A stretch of 64,000 bases of DNA from Micractinium sp. NFX-FRZ. Lineage: Eukaryota; Chlorophyta; Trebouxiophyceae; Chlorellales; Chlorellaceae. The notes under the pieces are model-generated. The model made no database searches. It was not told the DNA's origin and saw only the letters and a list, made by a program, of their open reading frames with translations. Position numbers and translations under genes: made by a program. The stretch spans positions 124,001-188,000 of the forward strand of contig JAPTJF010000013.1 in NCBI GenBank assembly GCA_029339195.1. Direction: 5' to 3'. Below, piece after piece: positions 58,758-64,000 of this stretch; positions within the stretch are counted from its first letter, which is position 1, and each line of letters begins with the position of its first letter.

Positions 58758-61700
58758 TCACTTGTCCTCCTCGTCCTCCTCCTCTTCTTCTTCTGCCAAA
58801 ATGCGCTGCGGCTGCGTCTGGCGGTACGCTGCTGTGAACCGGCTGAACTCATCCCCGGCCTTGTTGGCATGCTGCAGGAAGGCCTGCCGCGCGTCTTCCT
58901 CCTTAGGGTTGATGAGCCCGCCCTGCTGCTTCAGCACGTGCTGCGTCAACAGCGTGCCACCGGTAGCGCCCAGCTGGCCGCCCGCGCCCACCACCGCGCC
59001 TGCAGCAGAAGCGGGGCGAGACGGGCATATGGGCAGGAAGGGGTGGGGCGCAGCTGAGACGGCACACGCCTCGACCAATAAAGAGATCACAAGCTGCTTG
59101 CTAGGGAAAAGCCCAGCACTGCGGCATCATGATAAAAACAGGGCATGCCCACATTCCCAAATAAAGAAACCTGAATTTCAAATCGACTTCACTCCCAGAC
59201 TCCCTGGGACCCCGCTTACCCCTGGCCTGGCTGCCTCCCGAGGGCTGGTACTTGCGGTCCTCCGCCTCCTTCTCTGCCCGCCGCTTCTTGCTGAGCGGGC
59301 GGCCAGGCATGTCTTCGCGGTACATGGGCAGCGCGTTGGGCACATAGATTGTGGGCTCTGACAGCTGCAGGGCACAGACGACAGGTCATGTAAGGACAAG
59401 CATGGGGACATGGGTGCAGGTAAGATTTTCCCCGCTCTGAGCTGCGTCACGTCCATAAGAGCGCCCACATCAGTCCCGCCTCGCCTGCACTCCCCTTACC
59501 TGCACCCAGCTGCCCAACAGCTTTCCAACGAATGATACGCGCCGAGGTTGTCAACAGCAGTTTTCACAGGCACGAGTTCCCCTGACCCAACCAAGCTTGC
59601 CCGCATGAACTCTGTAGTTGTCGCACGGGGCGCCCGCGAGGCGGCCGTCACGGCTCCCTTGGAAGACATCTTGGCATCGTAAAAGGTGCGCACACACCCG
59701 CCTGACCGGCCCCCGCAGCCCACAAAGATCTGGTTGATGCGCGGGTGCCACTGCAGAATGCAACACATGTATGTTCAGGTTAAGCTCAAGGGTTTTATAG
59801 GTCCAGCTTCCATGCGTGTGAGCCTTGCAGAAATTGGGGCCATGTCAAGGTGGCCCCGTGGCTGATGGGGGTGATAACAGCAGCCGGCCAGCGCGGCAGG
59901 CAGGCTAGCATTCAGACAAGCTTCTCAGCGGGCTTACAGCAGGCTTGTCACAGAGCAACCCAGTCCCTTTGGCACTGGGCAGGCACCCTGCTCCCAACTC
60001 GCCTGCATGGCGATCGCGCTGCCGTCCACCGCCACCTCCCCCACTCTCTCCAGCGCGTCTGTGCTGAGCACCACCAGGGATCCTGCGCTGTCCTTGCTCT
60101 CTGCCGATGTTCCTGTCAGAACATACTTCTCGTCTGGGCTCCAGCAGCACTGCAGGGGCGGCGGGGGTGAGCAGTGGAAGCCAGTGCCAAGCATGTGAGC
60201 GGAAGCTGTACCTCAAAGTCGTGGCAGGTGTCCTGTGTTGCAAATCCTGCACGCCAGGGTGTGTGATGCATGCAAGAGTTGCAGACCAGGGCCTTTTGCT
60301 ACTGTGTGCACAATGGGCAGGCCTAAGGCCGCAACAGCATCCCAGTGTTTGGCGCACCTGTGTGCTGCCGTGGCTGCAGGGCAGGTCGCCCGCCTGCTGC
60401 AGGGGTGCCTTGAACTTGCGCAGGTCCCACAGCTTCAGCGTGCCGTCTGCACAGGGCCGCCAGAAAGCGTAATGCACAAGGGGGTTGTAAAGAAGGAATG
60501 CAACTTCCCAAGCAAAACTCCATTAGAATGATAGCAGACAAAGTCGAACGGAGCGGTTGGTTAGGTCAAGAGCCAGCCCAACAGGACTGTGGCCGGTGCT
60601 GTGCACTGTCTGTTTGCAGGCAGCCTACCTTCGCTTCGCGACAGCAGGTTTTGTGCGCTCAGCGAGAAGCGTACACATGTGATATCGCTGCCTGCTGCAT
60701 GTGCCCCACGTGCTACGTGCCCTGCACACGGATGGCCAAATTAGAGGCTTGGGTTCAGTAGCTGCATGGCATTGGAGTAGATGGGGTAACCGGCTTCCCT
60801 ATGCAGGCACAACTGCAGCACAGCGTGGCGGCAGCAGCAGCACCATCCAACCTGGTGCCGACGAGTAGGTCCACGACTGCCTCTGCACCATCTGCGCCTT
60901 GGGCACGGGCACCAGCCCGATTGCCGCAGACTGCCCAAACTTGCCTGCACAGGGGCGGCAAGGGGGGCATAGTTGAAATGTGCAAGAGTCCCGCAGAACT
61001 CGCATTCACGCAACACCAAAAAGCGTGGCCACTGCTCATGCAGGCAGCAGCAGTGTGCCCGCGGCCTGGCCTTACCGCGCACGTCCCAGAGCTGGATGGT
61101 GCCATCCTGTAGGCCTGCTGCTATAAGCCGCCCATCTGCTGTGTAGCTGCAGCTAGTGACGGACACACGCCCCGGTTTGGCCAGCTGCAGGGAGCCAGGG
61201 CAGTGCCAGAAGATAGTGGCTCAATGTAAAAGGCAGGGCAGGGCAGGGACCCACCCGGACACGCTATGCTGCACTTTACGAGCACCCAGCAGGGGGCAAC
61301 AGGTACGGTCATGCAGAGGCCCCCAAATGCCAGCCTGAAGCATGCGCTCCGCACCCAGCTACCTGTGGCTGCCACCGTTTGTTGCACCTCCTCAGACTGA
61401 GCCACCACCGCCCCAAGCTAGACAGTGCCCAACTCCTTTCTAAACCGAGATGCATCGCACCAGATCAGTCAACAGAACCCCCCGGGCTTGTGCTCCGCCC
61501 CTCCCCAGCTAGGTGCCCACCCATCCACACACTCACCCCTCCGCCCCACTCCAACCGAGATGCACCACGCCAGCCACCAGCCCTGACAAGGGAAACCCCC
61601 GGCTTGCGCCCCAACCCTCCTCGACCGAAAGTGCCCACCCATCCACACGCTCACACCCACCCCCCCCAAGCTGCGGCTTGATTCATTCATTCGTTCGTGC

Positions 61701-63036
61701 ATCAACAGCGCTGCAGCAACACAAAATGTGTGCCGCAGATGCGTCGCCCCAGCATCCCTCCAACCTGCGGCTTGATGACCGTCTTCTGCTGCACCTCCAT
61801 CACGTCCCACACCCGCAGCGTGCCGTCCTCTGAGCACGTCAGGGCCGTCGTCTTGTCGGTGGGGTGCCAGCAGCCGCCCGTGCAGTTGGTGACGTGGCCT
61901 GTGGGGCGGGACGGTGGGCGGACATATATTGGTCGGCACTGGACACCTCTGTATGTTGCGTAATGCACCCGGATCACAAGTTACCCAACCCCAGCGCTAC
62001 ACCATCTGACTGCACGCCAGCTCAAGTAACCCAGCTGCTGCCCACAGAGTCCGGTCCTCGCACAGCGGCCAAGGCCCACTTTTTGAGTCCTTTAAATCCC
62101 AGATGTGGTATCGACAACCCGCGTGCCACCCACAGAGCAAGCCAGCCACAGAGCGGGCCATCCTTCCGGCACCTCCCACCACCTTTGGGTCCCACCCTCC
62201 CCCACCTGTTGTAATCTTCAGGTCCCACCCTGCCCCACCTTTTGTGTTCTTCAGGTCGCGGATGTACATGTCGCCCTTGGGCAGCTCCCCCAGCTCCTTG
62301 CCATCGCGGTTGTACACCTTGGGCTGCACACAATCATTTTGCATGTGATTGTTACGATTCCAGCTCTGTCCACACTGACCCCACACCGTAACGTGTACTC
62401 AAAGGCAGGCAGGCCGCGCACCGGGGAAGCCTGGCATCCCATGCATGCCACCCGCACCAGCACAACAAGCTGCAGCCTACATGGAGAGGCATCCGTCATT
62501 TTCTGTCCCCACCTGGCTGTAAGAGGTGACCACCATGAAGGCATCGCCCGTGGGCGACCAGGTGACCTGCATGGGCAGGCCGCAGTCAGGTGGGATCCGT
62601 GAGCGGTGGTGGTTCTGCTGCTGCTGCTGCCGTCGCTGCTCCTGCTGACATGCACAGACACCCGTTTCCATGCACAGACACTAAAAGCCAGATCTGTCAG
62701 CAGAATGGGGGGCCGCAGCAGCAGCAGGGGAAGCAGCTAGCTAGCACAGGAGCAAGAGCGGAGTGCAGCAAAACAACAAGACTGCCACCCCCCCGTGCAG
62801 CGCCCGGAGGCCCTGCGCCAACGTACCGCCACCACGGGGTGCCCATCCGTGACCTCGAAGCTTCGGAAGCTTTTGCCATCGGATTTCAGGCCTCCAAAGT
62901 CGTACAGGTGGCACTTGTAATCGTTGCCGCCTGCAACCAGCCGGCTGCCCGTGTGGTCTGCTTCGACAGCCGTGACAGCCTTGGTAGCACCCACCAAGTC
63001 GAACTGGCGGGACACCGGCAGCGGCAGGTCATTCAT
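58758..63036 (-). CDS. WDR70/gastrulation-defective-1-like WD40 protein
   Basis: A nuclear WD40 protein; WDR70 relatives act with CRL4-type ubiquitin ligases and in splicing/DNA-damage contexts (family knowledge). Twelve exons give 507 aa: 63036-62827, 62566-62513, 62323-62239, 61898-61765, 61184-61076, 60944-60852, 60694-60629, 60446-60358, 60149-60003, 59750-59601, 59364-59220, 58999-58758. Family stretches are KAVTAVEADHTGSRLVAGGN, GDMYIRDLKNTKGHVTNCT, TALTCSEDGTLRVWDV, DGTLKLWDLRKFKAPL, CCWSPDEKYVLTGTS, WHPRINQIFVG, NALPMYREDMPGRPLSKKRR and TGGTLLTQHVLKQ, ending in a Glu-rich tail. Intron 9 uses a GC donor (CAG|GCGAGT). The end of exon 10 is uncertain: either a GC donor (CGG|GCAAGC, 59601) or a GT donor at 59592, both in frame. 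The N-terminus is shorter than in other WDR70 proteins, so a 5' exon may be missing. Confidence 0.88.
62188..62253 (-). repeat. 33-bp tandem duplication at a WDR70 5' splice site
   Basis: Units 62188-62220 and 62221-62253 share GGTCCCACCCTSCCCCACCTKTTGTRWTCTTCA-type sequence. The second, on the coding strand, holds the end of exon 3 (DLKNTK) and its GT donor. The first repeats the same exon edge and donor inside the intron, giving DLKITTG|GTGGG. Confidence 0.85.
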
Positions 63037-64000
63037 GGCGGCGCCGGTGCTGGCGGTGCTATTTGCGGCTGCGGGCGGCCAACGATGTGGGTGCGGCCGC
63101 TGGTGGCAGCGTGGCGCTGCTAGGGATTTTTCCCGCCTCCTCAGTCACGTAGTGGGGCATGCACCAAAGCTGCAGTGCCGAGGGGAGGCAGTTGGCAAAG
63201 TGGTGAACAAGCGGCAGCGGTGGCGGCGGGCGTCGGCGGCAACAACCGTGCCCCGCCTAGTGCTGCTGCCGGGACGGCTCTGTAGCCTGGTAGTCTCACT
63301 AATGTGGTACTAAGGGCCGATGCCGCCCTGGGCAGCCCGCCTGCAGCAAGCAGATGAGAAGTCCCACCTAGCCTGACGCTCTTCCGAGGCTCGGCTGCTT
63401 CTGCCAACTGCTGCTAAGTCCTACCTTGCGTTGTTTGGCTGCCCGAGACGAAAGGAGCGGCAGCCCAGTGGCACCGCAGGCTCCGCACGCTCTGAGCTGG
63501 CTCTTGCTGCATTTGCGCAGCGCTGCACTCGAGCCTGTGCCATCACGCCTGCACTGCTTACTGAGCGGCACATCGTCAGAATGGCCGAAGTAAGGCGCGA
63601 CAAGAGAGTGCACTCTTATCGTTGCCGCTCTTATAGCTCATATTGGGCTATCTGCCGGGAATTCATCATAATACCACTGGGACTGCGTGTGTGCCCCAAA
63701 ATCTCACGGTGCCGCTTGATCGTGTTGTTGCCGCTCATGCAGGAAGCCAAGCAGTCTACAGGGCGCAGAGACCTGCTGCTGGGCATCCAAAATGATGTCC
63801 AGGTGGGGCTGCGCCAGCCCAGCAGGCCGCAGGATCTACAGAATGGCACCGCTGCGTCGCCGCCGCTGCCTGCTGCCTGCCGCCGCCGCCGCTGCCGCCA
63901 CTCCAGCAGTGGTGCCTTGCGGGCCATGCTCGTCTTGTCTTGCTGGGCAGGGCTCCTTCACATTTGCAGCAGCCACCAGAAGCTATTATTGCTGAGTGTG
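63037..64000. other. Right-edge region upstream of WDR70
   Basis: No supported gene in about 960 bp. The WDR70 promoter and perhaps a missing first exon lie here; the frame above its ATG is open for about 35 codons, then closed by TGA near 63138. A plus-strand ATGGCCGAA|GTAAGG at about 63582 could be a tiny first exon of a gene running off the right edge, and a plus frame at 63843-63995 is Ala/Arg-rich. Neither can be confirmed. Confidence 0.4.

Noticed and set aside
63792..63995. Plus-strand 67-codon frame at the right edge, resembling a transit peptide
   Set aside because: Ala/Arg-rich frames are common noise in this GC-rich DNA. It ends in a stop before the window edge and has no domain or splice evidence.

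Overview
The window is nuclear DNA of a green alga (Chlorophyta, probably a Chlorella-like trebouxiophyte; the genus is an inference). The evidence is GC-rich sequence, very intron-dense genes (about 136 introns in 14 spliced gene models), TGTAA polyadenylation signals just after several stop codons, a light-dependent protochlorophyllide reductase, and a plastid ribosomal protein with a transit-peptide-like N-terminus. No bacterial operon, CRISPR array, rRNA, clear tRNA or complete transposon was seen. Gene models were built by hand: exons were joined at GT/AG (or GC/AG) sites that keep frame and restore family-conserved protein sequence. CDS coordinates are the outer genomic limits and exon lists are in the evidence.

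Layout. 0.7-7.9 kb (-): ribonucleotide reductase large subunit. 9.2-13.8 kb (-): type II membrane glycosyltransferase with an Ala/Gln repeat tail. 14.5-19.7 kb (-): PRL1/PLRG1 spliceosomal WD40 protein, divergent from 20.3-22.0 kb (+) adenine phosphoribosyltransferase. 22.9-28.0 kb (+): MPND-type protein fusing a RAMA domain to a JAMM/MPN protease domain, convergent with 28.2-30.2 kb (-) ribosomal L1-domain nucleolar protein. 30.7-33.3 kb (-): protochlorophyllide oxidoreductase. 34.0-35.0 kb: two small divergent single-span membrane proteins. 35.8-44.8 kb (-): 1607-aa SAC3/GANP mRNA-export scaffold with FG repeats, divergent from 45.4-47.8 kb (+) proteasome subunit alpha-6. 48.1-51.5 kb (+): a tandem family of tail-anchored proteins (one pseudogene, one intact four-exon gene, one decayed paralog). 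52.1-53.8 kb (-): plastid ribosomal protein L24. 54.8-58.4 kb (-): GatA amidotransferase. 58.8-63.0 kb (-): WDR70-like WD40 protein.

Most genes are core housekeeping: dNTP and adenine metabolism, splicing, mRNA export, ribosome and tRNA charging, chlorophyll synthesis and proteolysis. The unusual features are the RAMA-JAMM protein, the tandem tail-anchored family, an unusually high share of GC-AG introns (8 firm cases, 4 of them in gatA), and several local tandem duplications that copy a splice site together with exon edge sequence.
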